Positions 20,358-33,251 are shown, counted from the first letter of the stretch. The stretch: DNA of 64,000 nucleotides from Aurelia coerulea (GCA_039566865.1 CM076961.1:5913501-5977500); one strand, 5' to 3'. Numbers and translations are program-made. Notes: a model not told the origin generated them from the sequence alone.

Positions 20358-21690
20358 CCATTTCATTTTATTTCATTTCATTTCATTTTAAATTATTTAT
20401 ACAGGGTAAAAACATTCAGTTCATACGGAAAAAAAACTGCTTTACAATGTGCCCTGTTAAAACAGAAAAGAAAACAAAAAGAAAAAGAAAAAATTAACTA
20501 CTCAATAAACTCCAAATTCTACTTAATACATTGTCAGATAAATTCCCTAAAAAAACCTAATTTTAATTATTCCTATCCAAACGAAAAAAGGAAATTAAAT
20601 TGCAACAGAAAGGAAAACCGATTGACTATGTTCTTGATGGAAGGAAGTACGTAAAGTTTGTTTTATAATCCTTCTTTAGTTTTAATTTGAAGTTTGATAG
20701 CGAGGGAGACAGTTTGATTTGGTGATCTAGACTATTCCAAACGGTAGCCCCTCGATATGCAAATGACTTTTGTCCATTGTTTGTTCTAAACAAAGGAAGT
20801 TTCAAGTCAGTTTCGGTGTTTCTTAGCGTCCTCATTGCCTGTTCACGCTGTCTTTGAAACATTTGGGCCATATAGTCTGGGCAAAGTTGGTTAACAGATT
20901 TGAAAACAGTAGTTGCCGTTTCAAACCTGATCAGCTCTTTAACTGTTAACCAGCCCAGACCTTTAATAAGGGGCAAGGAGTGTGCATCATAAGCACTATT
21001 TGTCACAATACGGGCAGCGCGATTTTGGAGAATTTGCAATCTTTTTAAGTCTGCCTCAGTGCAACATCCCCATACCGTGCAACAGTATCGTAGATAGGGT
21101 TCGACTATACTTCTGTACATGGTTTTTACCGTACTGAGTGGGACGTACCTCTTTGCATATCTCAGCATCCCTATCCCTCGCGAAATCTTCGCAGCAATAA
21201 TGTTGATATGTTCCTTCCAACCTAATGTTTTGTCAATTTGTATTCCAAGATACTTAGCTTCGTTTATCATCGGGACAACTTCGTCGTCAATAACAAACTT
21301 AGGGCTAATGACATCACTGTTAGAAATGTTCTGGAGTTTTGCCCTGCTACCGATAAGCATAGCTTGAGTTTTCGTAACATTTAGAGACAACTTATTGCCT
21401 TCTAACCATAATTTGAGATTGGACAAATCATCATTGATTGCTGAATTGATTTCATCAACTGATTTAGAGGAATAAGAGATGCTGGTATCATCTGCATACA
21501 TAGTAACCTTGGCATTATCAAGTGCAAGTGGTAGGTCATTAATATACATTAAAAAGAGGAGTGGTCCCAAGCAAGACCCTTGGGGAACTCCATATCGAAT
21601 ACTTTCAATGTTCGATATGTGCCCATTCACCTTACATACTTCACCATACTTCGGCCATACTTGTCCTTTGAGGCTTAGTTCTAATCATAA
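20358..21690 (-). mobile_element. 5'-truncated non-LTR retrotransposon (CR1/L2/Jockey-like)
   Basis: Minus strand: an RT-bearing ORF followed by a 3' region of about 230 bases and a terminal tandem (ATGAA)n tail at 20358-20395, the hallmark of several non-LTR clades. The copy stops abruptly near 21690, before the RT fingers, as expected from incomplete reverse transcription. Confidence 0.85.
20626..21684 (-). CDS. Non-LTR reverse transcriptase, C-terminal part
   Basis: Open from 21684 without an ATG near the top; the reading begins inside the RT domain. Visible motifs: YGVPQGSCLGPLLFLMYINDLP (RT block with PQGS), MYADDTSISY (catalytic YADD), the thumb-side LNVTKTQAMLIGS and YLGIQIDKTLGWKEHI, then the C-terminal RTLRNTETDLKLPLFRTN and GATVWNSLDHQIK regions that end such proteins. 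It would copy its own RNA at a nicked target; endonuclease and RT fingers are missing, so the product cannot work. No internal stops or frameshifts across 353 codons, so the copy is fairly young. The first 18 or so codons upstream of the NGHIS motif are of normal type (YGEVCKVNGHIS). Confidence 0.88.
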   Translation of the reverse strand, partial: LELSLKGQVWPKYGEVCKVNGHISNIESIRYGVPQGSCLGPLLFLMYINDLPLALDNAKVTMYADDTSISYSSKSVDEINSAINDDLSNLKLWLEGNKLSLNVTKTQAMLIGSRAKLQNISNSDVISPKFVIDDEVVPMINEAKYLGIQIDKTLGWKEHINIIAAKISRGIGMLRYAKRYVPLSTVKTMYRSIVEPYLRYCCTVWGCCTEADLKRLQILQNRAARIVTNSAYDAHSLPLIKGLGWLTVKELIRFETATTVFKSVNQLCPDYMAQMFQRQREQAMRTLRNTETDLKLPLFRTNNGQKSFAYRGATVWNSLDHQIKLSPSLSNFKLKLKKDYKTNFTYFLPSRT

Positions 21691-21925
21691 GACAAATAGA
21701 TTACAGAAACTCGCCACCTCTGGTCCTTCGCCCTTCGATGAAAACAATGGCTTGCCGCAATAAATGGGGAATGGTTTCCACCTTTTGGGATAAATCCAAT
21801 GTATCGAGAGACAGCTTTTTGATAATGATACAAAGTCAGCATAAAACTTGGATAGTCCAGAGCATTTTCGTTAAGATTCCTCTGGAGTTGGTCGTAGATT
21901 CGTTGAACAGATTCTCCCAGAAGCA

Positions 21926-22120
21926 GAGACGTAGGAACTGGGGCCTGGCGCTGGGGGCATGGCAATGGGGGCATGGCACTGGGGGCACGTGCCCCCCAAA
22001 TATTTTGCAATCAATAAAGAAGTGCTCTTTTTATTTTGAGGAAGTGCCCCTTTAGCTAAATGAAAAAAGTGCCCTTGAAGTGTCCCCCCCCCCCCCTCAA
22101 GTTTGAGATACTTCCGACGT
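21926..22120 (-). repeat. Diverged single copy of the 24.8-38.4 kb array unit (part)
   Basis: In reverse orientation, the order AGAGACGTAGGAAC, GGGGGCACGTGCCCCC, ATTTTGCAA, AAGTGCCC, CTCAAGTTTGAGAT corresponds to a 200-bp part of the array unit. It shows that the unit also exists dispersed and opposite in direction to the array. Confidence 0.6.
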
Positions 22121-22417
22121 ACCTGCGTAGAAGGACCAGAGGCGGTGAGTTTCTGTACACTATTCTTAAGAAATTTTCGTGAGCCTGAATATGCTCTTAA
22201 AGTATTCTTTTTTTTCAAATCCGATATGGAAATAGCAGCCCTCTAATAGACACCACGCTTTGAAAAAGGAGATATATTTTTATAAACATTATTCTTATAA
22301 AAAAGAGAGTAATTCATTTGTCTTTTGATTAGAAGGACAACCCTGATATGGTCTCGCCCTTTTTGGTGCCAAAACATTCTGCGCCGATTTATCTTCAGGT
22401 GTGCGCATCAATCAGAA

Positions 22418-22680
22418 GAATCGAAGCACTACTCAAAAATCGAGGCACACGAAAAATCGAAGCACTACTCAGAAATCGCAGCATACGAAAAATCGAAGCA
22501 CACGAAAAATCGAAGCACTACTCAGAAATCGAAGCATACGAAAAATCGAAGCACTACTTAAAAAATCGAAGCATACGAAAAATCGAAGCATGCGAAAAAT
22601 CGAAGCACTCAAAACATCGACCAATCAAAATTTAGGCATACGAAAAATCGAAGCACATGGAAATCAAAGCATATGAAAAA
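22418..22680 (+). repeat. 16-17-bp minisatellite, AAAAATCGAAGCA type
   Basis: About 15 copies of a unit close to CATACGAAAAATCGAAG. The left arm of the same element (20220-20300) has only about four copies in the opposite orientation. Confidence 0.85.
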
Positions 22681-22811
22681 TCGAAGTAGATTGAAGATAA
22701 TTTCCAGCATAAAAGGATTGATGATATCATAAAACCAGGCTGTCAAGACAAAATTGATAACATTAATTTTGGCGGAAAATGCACACCATAAGTCTGGGCA
22801 TTCTATTATTA

Positions 22812-24172
22812 GGGTAAGACGGGGTAAAGTGAACTACGGGGTAAAGTGAACTACTCGGAACATTCGCGCTTCTCTCCAAAAGCAAACATGCAGTGATAAA
22901 ACATGATTTATGCCAAATGCTTTGTTACATGTGCTCACAGGAAATGAAATCATTTTTGCAAAATAGTTCTTCCTGTTGTTGCAAAAAATCCCTTTACCCG
23001 AGGCAGTAAAAACAACCTCGGGAAATCATGGTTGTTAGGTTTGGGCTCCTATCTTTGGTCTTAATTTTTGACCCCAAGACGAAATTAAATTCTATTATTG
23101 TTTTGATCGATTTGAAGCACATACCATGTGTTTACATTTTCCAAAAGGAAAGGGCCAAGAAAGACTTTCTTGTACGCTTACATAATATTTTAAAAGATCT
23201 ACCGTCCAGTCGATATTTTGCTTCGACCGGGGTAAAGTGAACTACCCATGATTTTTCATTTTCTCATGTGAACATGAAGTCAGATGAAGAAGACCTTTTC
23301 AATCTCATTTGGTTCATAAGTCTGCCCTCAGAAAATCATAATTTGCAGGATAATTTTTCGCTCTGATTGCACAGAAATCTATTCTGATACCAGCTCCCTG
23401 AAAAGCCTCCAAACTTTTGACAGCCGAAGTTTGACCTTTATTCAAAAATGAGGTTACTGATCCAAGAATTTTGTTGGGATTTGATGAAGCAAGCATATCT
23501 ATCGACATGAAAAGTATAAATGGCCATCAGTGTGAAATTGGAATATAAATAATTGTTATAGATTTATAACTATTTTTGGTTTTATTTCTGGGCGGAGGTT
23601 TCAGGGCAAAATGAGCTACTTTGAAAATATTGTTTCTCTTTGTGGTAATTTGATATTTATATGCAATATAGTATTTTCGAAGAATATTCCCATTATTGTT
23701 CATCGACTTGTATTCAGGTCTCGCAATCTGACTCGAATTGGTGACTTAGACATTAGTTTTTGGTTAATATTTGATCTGCAAAGATCGTTCTCAACATAGG
23801 TCACAATTTAATTTTTTTAAATATCACTCTTGTGAAATTTTTGGGTTTGTTTCGTTTTGGCATGCGAAGAACTCCTTAGAGTTGCAAAATAAATCATATT
23901 TTCCGGTATTACCAGCATTATTTTGTTTTTATCGAACAATTGCTAAGTAGTTCACTTTACCCCGCTCCGGGGTAAAGTGAACTAGGCAGAGCGGTCGCCA
24001 AAGAAAGCTCTTTTGTGAGACAATGGAAAAAGATTTGAAAGATATTTTTGCTGGATAAACTGACCCAAAGACATAATGTCAAAACAACGTTCAAAAGTTT
24101 GCCCTCAGCTACAGTCTCTTTAGGATATCCTTGAAAAACCTCCAAAGTAGTTCACTTTACCCCGTCTTACCC
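22812..24172. mobile_element. Mariner/pogo-like non-autonomous element, copy 2
   Basis: Same ends as 12283-13835 (GGGTAAGACGGGGTAAAGTG), flanked by TA (22810-22811, 24173-24174). Length is 1361 bp versus about 1367 bp for copy 1 without its insertion. The inner words TAGTTCACTTTACCCCG and GGGGTAAAGTGAAC recur at 23228-23245 and 23947-23984. The copies are very similar but not identical. Confidence 0.87.
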
Positions 24173-24388
24173 TAGTCTATTGTATTTTATGGTTTCGAGA
24201 CCTGCGTGGATATTGTTTAGCAAGAGGAACAATACCGTGCGTAGGAGTTTCCTTTGTCCTATTTATAGATTGTCTCTACTTAGCTCCGTTCATTCACTTT
24301 AAAGCATACGACCACTCTTCAGAAAACAAAGATTTTCCGCGAGGCCAAAGAAGTTTTGGAGAGGAACTCACCTTGAATAGGCTTCTCA

Positions 24389-24724
24389 ACCCGGGGGGGG
24401 GGGGGGGGTACTTAGTATATTTGTCCGACGGGGATGTGCCGTTTTTAAGGGTATCGTTTTCACCAATTTTTTCTAGCACAGGGTATCAAAATGAGGCAAT
24501 TTTTCTAGAGCAGGTTGTCAAAACATGTCAAAGGGGAATATTCTGCTAAATCGGGTGGCTTTTTTGGTCAGATTTTCATGTTTTTGAGTATATTTTTCAC
24601 CAATTTTTTCTAGAACAGGTTATCATTTTGATCAAAAAATTCTAGAGCAGGGTAAAAAAAATTTTTTCGTGGGCACACCCCCGTACAAATCTAAGTCAAG
24701 TACCCCCCCCCCCCCCGCCCGGGT
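24389..24724. mobile_element. Inverted-repeat element with poly-G/poly-C ends
   Basis: AACCCGGGGG with a long G run on the left and a long C run with CCCGGGTT on the right; inside these, GTACTTAGTATATTTGTCCG is mirrored by CAAATCTAAGTCAAGTAC. The body has TTTTTCTAGAGCAGG words shared with 10050-10307. 336 bp. Confidence 0.65.
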
Positions 24725-27085
24725 TATCAACTCATGCTATAAGCCTCACAGTGAGATCTGTGTCATCAGTTTCCTTTTTATGTTTGAAGAATGAAAACAT
24801 TATGCAGGGGCTTTTGCTCCAACCGGAAGGAATACACCTACCTACATAGGTACCAAGGAATCAGGAATGTTGTAACAATGGGCATTATTTACGCACACAA
24901 TCGAAACAATCAGCGAAGCATCTGAGATATTTATAGGCATTGTAAATGGATAGAATCAAAACAATTCCGAGATATTTGGGCTAACAATCAAATTTGGCGT
25001 AGTTGCCAATTGATATTTCCTCATTAAGACTAATTACTAGTTGTTCCCAAAATTTATGGAGCTGCCAACTCATTACAAGGCAATCTTCAAAATTTGACCT
25101 CTTTGACCTGGCTCACTGCCCTTACTGTTTGAAATCTTCGATATCGATAACTGTTAACAAGGGAACTTACCAACCCATATAATACTATCAAGAAACAATT
25201 GTGGCACTGTTATAGTGGCAACTCTTGTCAGGATAAAAAACAATTTGTCAATATTGGCGGCCATCCTTTAGTTTCACTCTGGGCAGTAGGAAGCATCTTA
25301 AACTTGGAGGGGCACATCATTTCAATGGCACTTTTTTCGTAAGAAGGGCACTTTAATATACATCAGATTTTTGACGGTAAAAATATGATATATAGAAGAA
25401 AATAGTGCGAATGCTGCTATATTTATGTCTGAAGAATGAAAACATTATGCAGGGGCTTTGCTCCAACCGGAAGGAATAGATCTATACATATAGACATATA
25501 GACATATAGACATATAGGTACATAGGAATCAGGAATGTTGTAACAATGGGCATTATTTGTGCACACAATCGAAACAATCAGCGAAGCATCTGAGATATTT
25601 TTAGGCATTGTTAATGTATACAATCAAAACAATTTTGATATATTTGGGCCAACAATGAACTTTGGCGAAGTTGCCAATTCACATTTCCTCATTAAGGCTA
25701 ATCACTACTTGCTCCTAACATTAATCCAGCTGCCAACTCATTACAAGGCAATTTTCAAAATTTGACCTCTTTGACCTGGCACACTGCCCTTACTGTTTGA
25801 AATCTTCGATATGGATAACTGTTGCCAAGGGAACCAACAAACCCATATAATACTATCAAGAAACAAATGTGGCACTGTTATAGTGGCACCTCTTCTCAGG
25901 ATAGGGTAAAAAAATTGTCAATATTGTCGGCCATCCTTCAGTTTTACTCAGAGCAGTAGGAAGCATTGTAAACTTGGAGGGGCACGGCAATTTAAAGGCA
26001 CTTTTTTCGTAAGAATGGCACTGTAATATACAACAGATTTTTGACCGGAAAAATGTGATATATAGAAGAAAATAGTATGAGTGCTGATAGATATCCGATT
26101 TCCTTCACAATGAAACAAATTGAGAAGTAAACATAACTAAATCACGAAGTAAATAATAACAAAATTAAACAATTTTCTGTCCGCATTGGTCTTTAAAAGA
26201 GGCTGATTCTGAGGCAAAAATGGCACCTTTTGGTTTGTTGCAAAATCTTGGGGCACGTGCAACCAGTGCCTCCGGTTCCCTACGTCTTTGGACTCTCACT
26301 ACATCTAATGTAATTGTTTTGATGCATATCAAGAAATCTGGTCTGCTTCATCAAGTGGGCTCGTTATTAGGCTACAGCCGTTTCGATATAAACTAAATCG
26401 TGCATTGCAATTGCAAATAAATATTCTACTACTTTGAGGCAAGCTATGTGCATGATCTCATTCTTCAAACATGGCTAATGGGGGCCTTTAATTATGTTTG
26501 AAGAATGAAAACATTATGGAGGGGCTTTTGCTCCAACCGGAAGGAATAGACATAGACATATAGATAGGTACATAGGAATCAGGAATGTTGTAACAATAGG
26601 CATTATTTATGAAGATAATCGAAACAATTAGCGAAGCATTTGAGATATTTTTAGGCATTGTTAATGTGTACAATGAAAACAATTCAGAGATCTTTTGGGC
26701 TAACAATCAAATTTGACGTAGTTGCCAACTGACATTTCCTCGTTAAGGCTGATTACTTCTTGCTCCTAACATTAATCGAGCTGCCAACTCGTTACAAGGC
26801 AATTTTCAAAATTTGACCTCTTTGACCTGGCACATTGCCCTTACTGTTTGAAATCTTCGATATAGATAGCTGTTGCCAAGGGAACCAACAAATCCATAAT
26901 AATACTATCAAGAAACAAGTGTGGCACTGTTATAGTGGCAGCTATTGTCAGGATAAAGTAAACAATTTGCCAATACAATATTGTCAGCCATCCTTCAGTT
27001 TTTATGAGAGCAGTAGGAAGCATCTTAAACTTGGAGGGGCATGGCAATTTAAGGGCACTTTTTTCATAAGAAGGGCATTTTAATA

Positions 27086-27285
27086 CACTGCAAAAAATGG
27101 CAAAATTTTCCGGTAGTTTTTAATGAGAAATTATTTGGAAATTGGACATTTATTCTAGGAAACCATGGAAAACTAAGGGTAAATGCACATTTCGTTTTAT
27201 CCACTTGGAAACCATGGGGAAACTGTTCTTTTACCTTGAATTTCGATCTTAAAATCATGGAGAAATAACGTTATTTCTTGCTGTG
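27086..27285. mobile_element. 200-bp CACTA-like insertion in array unit 3
   Basis: Ends CACTGCAAAAAAT and, inverted, CACAGCAAGAAAT; ATA lies on both sides (27083-27085, 27286-27288), while units without it read TTTTAATATACATC across the site. A 3-bp duplication and CACT ends fit EnSpm/CACTA. Confidence 0.7.
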
Positions 27286-27526
27286 ATATACATCAGATTT
27301 TCGACGGGAAAAATGTTATATCTAGGAGAAAATAGTATGAATGCTGATAGATATACGATTTCCTTTGCAATGAAACAAAATGAGAAGTAAACATAACCAA
27401 ATCAAGAAGTAAATAATAACATAATTAAAGTACTTTCTGTCCGCATTAGTCTTTAAAAGGGGCACATCCTGAGACAAAAATTACACCTTTTGGTTCGTTG
27501 CAAAATCTTGGGGAGCACGTGCCCCA

Positions 27527-27621
27527 TGTGTCCCACTAGTTTCTACGTCTCTGGACTCTCGCTACATCTAATGTCATTAGATGTAGCGAGAGTCCAGAGA
27601 CGTAGAAACTAGTGGGACACA
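27527..27621. repeat. 95-nt near-perfect palindrome in array unit 3
   Basis: Arms 27527-27573 and 27575-27621 are exact inverses around a single T. Other units have only the left arm sequence followed directly by AATAAATCTGATGCA-like sequence, so the right arm is an inverted copy made in place. Confidence 0.9.
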
Positions 27622-30600
27622 GGGATGTAATAAATCTGATGCATGTAACGAAATCTGATCTGCTTCATCAAGTGGGCTCGTTATTAGGCTACATCCATTT
27701 TGATATGAACTGAATCATGCATTGCAATTGCAAATAGATATTCTATTTATTATGTTTGAAGAATGAAAACATTATTCAGGGGCTTTTGCTCCAACCGGAA
27801 GGAATAGACCTATTTAGACATATAGACATGAGGTACATAGGAATAAGGAATGTTGTAACAATGGGCATTATTTGTGCACACAATCGAAACAATCAGCGAA
27901 GCATGTGAGATATTTATAGGCATTGTTAATGTATACAATCAAAACAATTCTGATATATTTGGGCCAACAATGAAGTTTGGCGAAGTTGCAAATTCACATT
28001 TCCTCATTAAGGTTAATCACTACTTGCTCCTAACATTAATCCAGCGGCCAACTCATAACAAGGCAATTTTCAAAATTTGACCTCTTTGACCTGGCACACT
28101 GCCCTTACTGTTTGAAATCTTCGATATGGATAACTGTTGCCAAGGGAACCAACAAACCCATATAATACTATCAATAAACAAATGTGGCACTGTTATAGTG
28201 GCAACTCTTGTCAGGATAGGGTAAAAAGATTTGTCAATATTGTCGGTCATCCTTCAGTTCTACTCAGAGCAGTAGGAAGCATCTTAAACTTGGATAAAGG
28301 CACTTTTTTCGTAAGAATGGCACTGTAATATACAACAGAGTTTTGACGGGAAAAATGTGATATATAGAAGAAAATAGTATGAGTGCTGATAGATATCCGA
28401 TTTCCTTCACAATGAAACAAATTGAGAGGTAAACATAACTAAATCACGAAGTAAATAATAACAAAATTAAGCTACTCTCTGTCCGCATTGGTCTTTAAAA
28501 GAGGCTCATTCTGAGGCAAAAATGACACCTTTTGGTCTGTTGCAAAATCTTGGGGGAACATGCCACCAGTGCCCCCGGTTTTCTACGTCTTTGGACTCTC
28601 GCTACATCGAATTTGATAGTTCTGATGCATATCAAGAAATCTGGTCTGCTTCATCAAGTGGGTTCGTTATTAGGCTACATCCATTTCGATATGGACTATA
28701 TCGTGCATTGCAATTGCAAATAGATATTCTACTACTTTGAGGCAAGCTATGTGCATGATCTCAGTCTTCAAACATGGCTAATGGGGGCCTTTAATTATGT
28801 TTGAAGAATGAAAACATTATGGAGGGGCTTTTTCTCCAACCGGAAGGAATAGACCTACCTATATAGAGACATAGGAATCAGGAATGTTGTAACAATAGGC
28901 ATTATTTATTAAGATAATCGAAACAATCAGCGAAGCATTTGAGATATTTGTAGGCATTGTTAATGTGTACAATCAAAACAATTCAGAGATCTTTTGGGCT
29001 AACAATCAAATTTGGCATTGTTGCCAATTCACATTTCCTCGTTAAGGCTAAGTACTTCTCGCTCCTAACATGAATCGAGCTGCCAACTCATTACAAGGCA
29101 ATTTTCAAAATTTGACCTCTTTGACCTGGCACACTGCCCTTACTGTTTGAAATCTTCGACATGGATAACTGTTGACAACGGAACCAACAAACCCATAAAA
29201 TACTATTAAGAAACAAGTGTGGCACTGTTATTGTGGCAACTCTTGTCAGGATAGGGTAAAAAAATTGTCAATATTGTCGGCCATCCTTCTGTTTTACTCA
29301 GAGCAGTAGGAAGCATCTTAAACTTGGAGGGGCACGGCAATTTAAAGGCACTTTTTTCGTAAGAAGGGCACTCATACATCAGATTTTTTACGGGAAAATG
29401 TGATATAGAGATGAAAATAGTATGCAGGCTTATAGATATCCGATTTCCTTCACAATGAAACAAAGTGAGAAGTAAGCATAACTCAATCACGAAATAAAAA
29501 CTAACATAGATTAGACTACTTTCTGTCCGCATTGGTCTTTAAAAGGGGCACATCTTGAGACAAAAAGGGCACCTTTTGGTTTGTTGCGAAATCTTGGGTG
29601 GCACGTGCCCCCAGTGCCCCCGGTTCCCTACGTCTTTGGACTCTCGCTACATCTAATGTAATCCTTCTGATGCATTTCAAGAAATCTGGTCTGCTTCATC
29701 AAGTGGGCTCGTTAGTAGGCTACATCCATTTCGATATGAACTAAATCGCGAATTGCAAATAGATGTTCTATTGCTTTGAGGCACGCTATGTGCATGATCT
29801 CATTCTTCAAACATGGCTAATGGGGGCCTTTAATTATGTTTGAAGAATGAAAACATTATGCAGGGGCTTTTCCTCCAACCGGAAGGAATACACCTATATA
29901 GATATATAGACATATAGACATATAGGTACATAGGAATCAGGAATGTTGTAACAATGGGCATTATTTGTGCACACAATCGAAACAATCAGCGAAGCATCTG
30001 AGATATTTATAGGCATTGTTAATGTATACAATCAAAACAATTCTGATATATTTGGGCCAACAATGAACTTTGGCGAAGTTGCAAATTCACATTTCCTCAT
30101 TAAGACTAATTACTACTTGCTCCCAAAATTAATGGAGCTGCCAACTCATTACAAGGCAATCTTCAAAATTTGACCTCTTTGACCTGGCACACTGCCCTTA
30201 CTGTTTGAAATCTTCAATATCGATAACTGTTAACAAGGGAACCTACCAACCCATATAATACTATCAAGAAACAATTGTGGCACTGTTATAGTGGCAACTC
30301 TTGTCAGGATAAAGTAAACAATTTGTCAATATTGGCGGCCATCCTTTAGTTTCACTCTGGGCAGTAGGAAGCATCTTAAACTTGGAGGGGCACATCATTT
30401 CAATGGCACTTTTTTCGTAAGAAGGGCACTTTAATATACGTCAAATTTTTGACGGTAAAAATATGATATATAGAAGAAAATAGTGCGAATGCTGCTATAT
30501 CCGATGTCCTTCACAATGAAACAAAATGAGAAGTATACATAACTTGATCACACAGTAAATATAAGCAATGTTAAAGTGACTTCCTGTCCGCATCGGTCTT

Positions 30601-32467
30601 CAAAAGGGGCACATCCTGAGGCAAAAGGGCTTGGTTTATTGATAGAACTTTGGGGGCACGCGCCCCTACTGCCCCCCGGTTCCTACGTCTCTCGACTCTG
30701 GCTTTATCTGATATAATAGTTCTGATGCATATCAAGAAATTTGGTCTGCTTCATCAAGTGGGCTCGTTATTAAGCTACGACCATTTCGATATAAACTAAA
30801 TCGTGCATTGCAATTGCAAATAAATATTCTATTACTTTGAGGCAAACTATGTGCATGATCTCATTCTTCAAACATGGCTAATGGGGGCCTTTAATTTATG
30901 TTTGAAGAATGAAAACATTATGGAGGGGCTTTTCTCCAACCGGAAGGAATACACCTATATAGACATATAGACATATAGACATATAGACATATAGACATAT
31001 AGACATATAGATAGGTATAGTACCAGGAATCAGGAATGTTGTAACAATAGGCATTATTTATGAAGATAATCGAAACAATCAGCGAAGCATTTGAGATATT
31101 TATTGGCATTGTTAATGTGTACAATGAAAACAATTCAGAGATCTTTTGGGCTAACAATCAAATTTGGCGTAGTTGCCAACTGACATTTCCTCGTTAAGGC
31201 TAATTACTTCTTGCTCCTAACATTAATCGAGCTGCCAACTCGTTACAAGGCAATTTTCAAAATTTGACCTCTTTGACCTGGCACACTGCCCTTACTGTTT
31301 GAAATCTTCGATATAGATAGCTGTTGCCAAGGGAGCCAACAAACCCATATAATACTATCAAGAAACAAGTGTGGCACTGTTATAGTGGCAGCTCTTGTCA
31401 GGATAAAGTAAACAATTTGCCAATACAATATTAACGGCCATCCTTCAGTTTTTATCAGAGCAGTAGGAAGCATCTTAAACTTGGAGGGGCATGGCAATTT
31501 AAGGGCACTTTTTTCATAAGAAGGGCATTTTAATATACATCAGATTTTCGACGGGAAAAATGTTACATACAGGAGAAAATAGTATGAATGCTGATAGATA
31601 TACGATTTCCTTCGCAATGAAACAAAATGAGAAGCAAACATAGCCAAATCAAGACGTAAATACTAACATAATTAAACTACTTTCTGTCCGCATTAGTCTT
31701 TAAGAGGGGCACATCATGAGACAAAAATTACACCTTTTGGTTTGTTGCAAAATCTTGGGGAGCACGTGCCCCCTGTGTCCCACTAGTTTCTACGTCTCTG
31801 GACTCTCGCTACATCTAATGTAATAGATCTGATGCATATAACGAAATCTGATCTGCTTCATCAAGTGGGCTCGTTATTAGGCTACATCCATTTCGATATG
31901 AACTAAATTGTTCATTGCAATTGCAAATAGATATTCTATTACTTTGAGGCAAGCTATGTGCATGATCTCATTCTTCAAACATGGCTAATGGGGGCCTTTA
32001 ATATGTTTGAAGAATGAAAACATTATGGAGGGGCTTTTGCTCCAACCGGAAGGAATACACCTATATATATAGGTATAGTACCAGGAATCAGGAATGTTGT
32101 AACAATAGGCATTATTTATGAAGATAATCGAAACAATTAGCGAAGCATTTGAGATATTTATAGGCATTGTTAATGTGTACAATGAAAACAATTCAGAGAT
32201 CTTTTGGGCAAACAATCAAATTTGACGTAGTTGCCAACTGACATTTCCTCGTTAAGGCTAATTACTTCTTGCTCCTAACATTAATCGAGCTGCCAACTCG
32301 TTACAAGGCAATTTTCAAAATTTGACCTCTTTGACCTGGCACACTGCCCTTACTGTTTGAAATCTTCGATATAGATAGCTGTTGCCAAGGGAACCAACAA
32401 ACCCATATAATACTATCAAGAAACAAGTGTGGCACTGTTATAGTGGCAGCTCTTGTCAGGATAAAGT

Positions 32468-32917
32468 CAGGGACGCCGGAGCGGTGGTAGGGCAAGGGGG
32501 CGACTAGGAACGTAAGGGCAATCAAGACCGAAGGCGAGCGAAGCGAGCCTGAAAATTGGGGGGTCCGGGGGTACTCCCCCGGGAAAATTTTTGTGGCCAC
32601 GCCCTTCAGATTGGCTTAAAATGCTATTAAAAATGTTTTAACGAACATTAATCATATTCTTTCATGAAATTTTTCGGCTATTTCTCACTCCGAATCGCAT
32701 AAACTCGCATATTGCTTATTTTGAAGTTGCAATTGCCACTTATTTTTCGTTACTGTTGTGTTTCTGATAAAGGAATGAAGCTATGGCGGCTTTTCTATCA
32801 AGTTTCAAAGCGACTTATTGTTTTTCATTGAAAGGGCACTTTTGCCCCCCTTGCCCCCGCTAGGAAAGGGCAGGAGGGGCGCTTGCGCCCCCGCGCCCCC
32901 CCTCTCCGGCGTTCCTG
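32468..32917. mobile_element. hAT-like element inserted in array unit 8
   Basis: Ends CAGGGACGCCGGAG and, inverted, CAGGAACGCCGGAG; perfect 8-bp target duplication GATAAAGT (32460-32467, 32918-32925). Both features are diagnostic of hAT. The 450-bp body has GC-rich hairpin segments and no transposase. No other unit has it, so it entered after the unit was duplicated. Confidence 0.9.
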
Positions 32918-33051
32918 GATAAAGTAAACAATTTGCCAATACAATATTGTCAGCCATCCTTCAGTTTTTATCAGAGCAGTAGGAAGCATCTTAAACTTGG
33001 AGGGGCATGGCAATTTAAGGGCACTTTTTTCATAAGAAGGGCATTTTAATA

Positions 33052-33251
33052 CACTGCAAAAAATGGCAAAATTTTCCGGTAGTTTTTAATGAGAAATTAT
33101 TTGGAAATTGGACATTTATTCTAGGAAACCATGGAAAACTAAGGGTAAATGCACATTTCGTTTTATCCACTTGGAAACCATGGGGAAACTGTTCTTTTAC
33201 CTTGAATTTCCAACTTAAAATCATGGAGAAATAACGTTATTTCTTGCTGTG
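33052..33251. mobile_element. 200-bp CACTA-like insertion in array unit 8
   Basis: Same insertion at the same site, same length and nearly the same sequence as in unit 3 (27086-27285), with ATA on both sides. Identity of site means that units 3 and 8 descend from one inserted unit. Confidence 0.75.

Larger units (their letters stand above)
20174..22788. mobile_element. 2.6-kb inverted-repeat element enclosing a retrotransposon
   Basis: Outer ends are inverted, TGGTGTGCATTTTCCGCC, flanked by TA (20172-20173, 22789-22790). The arms (20174-20356 and 22366-22788) match through CTGAAGATAAATC and the inner TTTTGGCGCC/GGTGCCAAAA words. The right arm is longer because its ATCGAAGCA repeat has expanded. 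The non-LTR retrotransposon at 20358-21690 lies just inside the left arm. TA flanks suit a mariner-type element, but there is no transposase. Confidence 0.7.

Noticed and set aside
22325..22676. Frames with KNRSTTQKS or IEALLRNRS repeats
   Set aside because: By-products of the ATCGAAGCA minisatellite, with no start context and no conserved domain.
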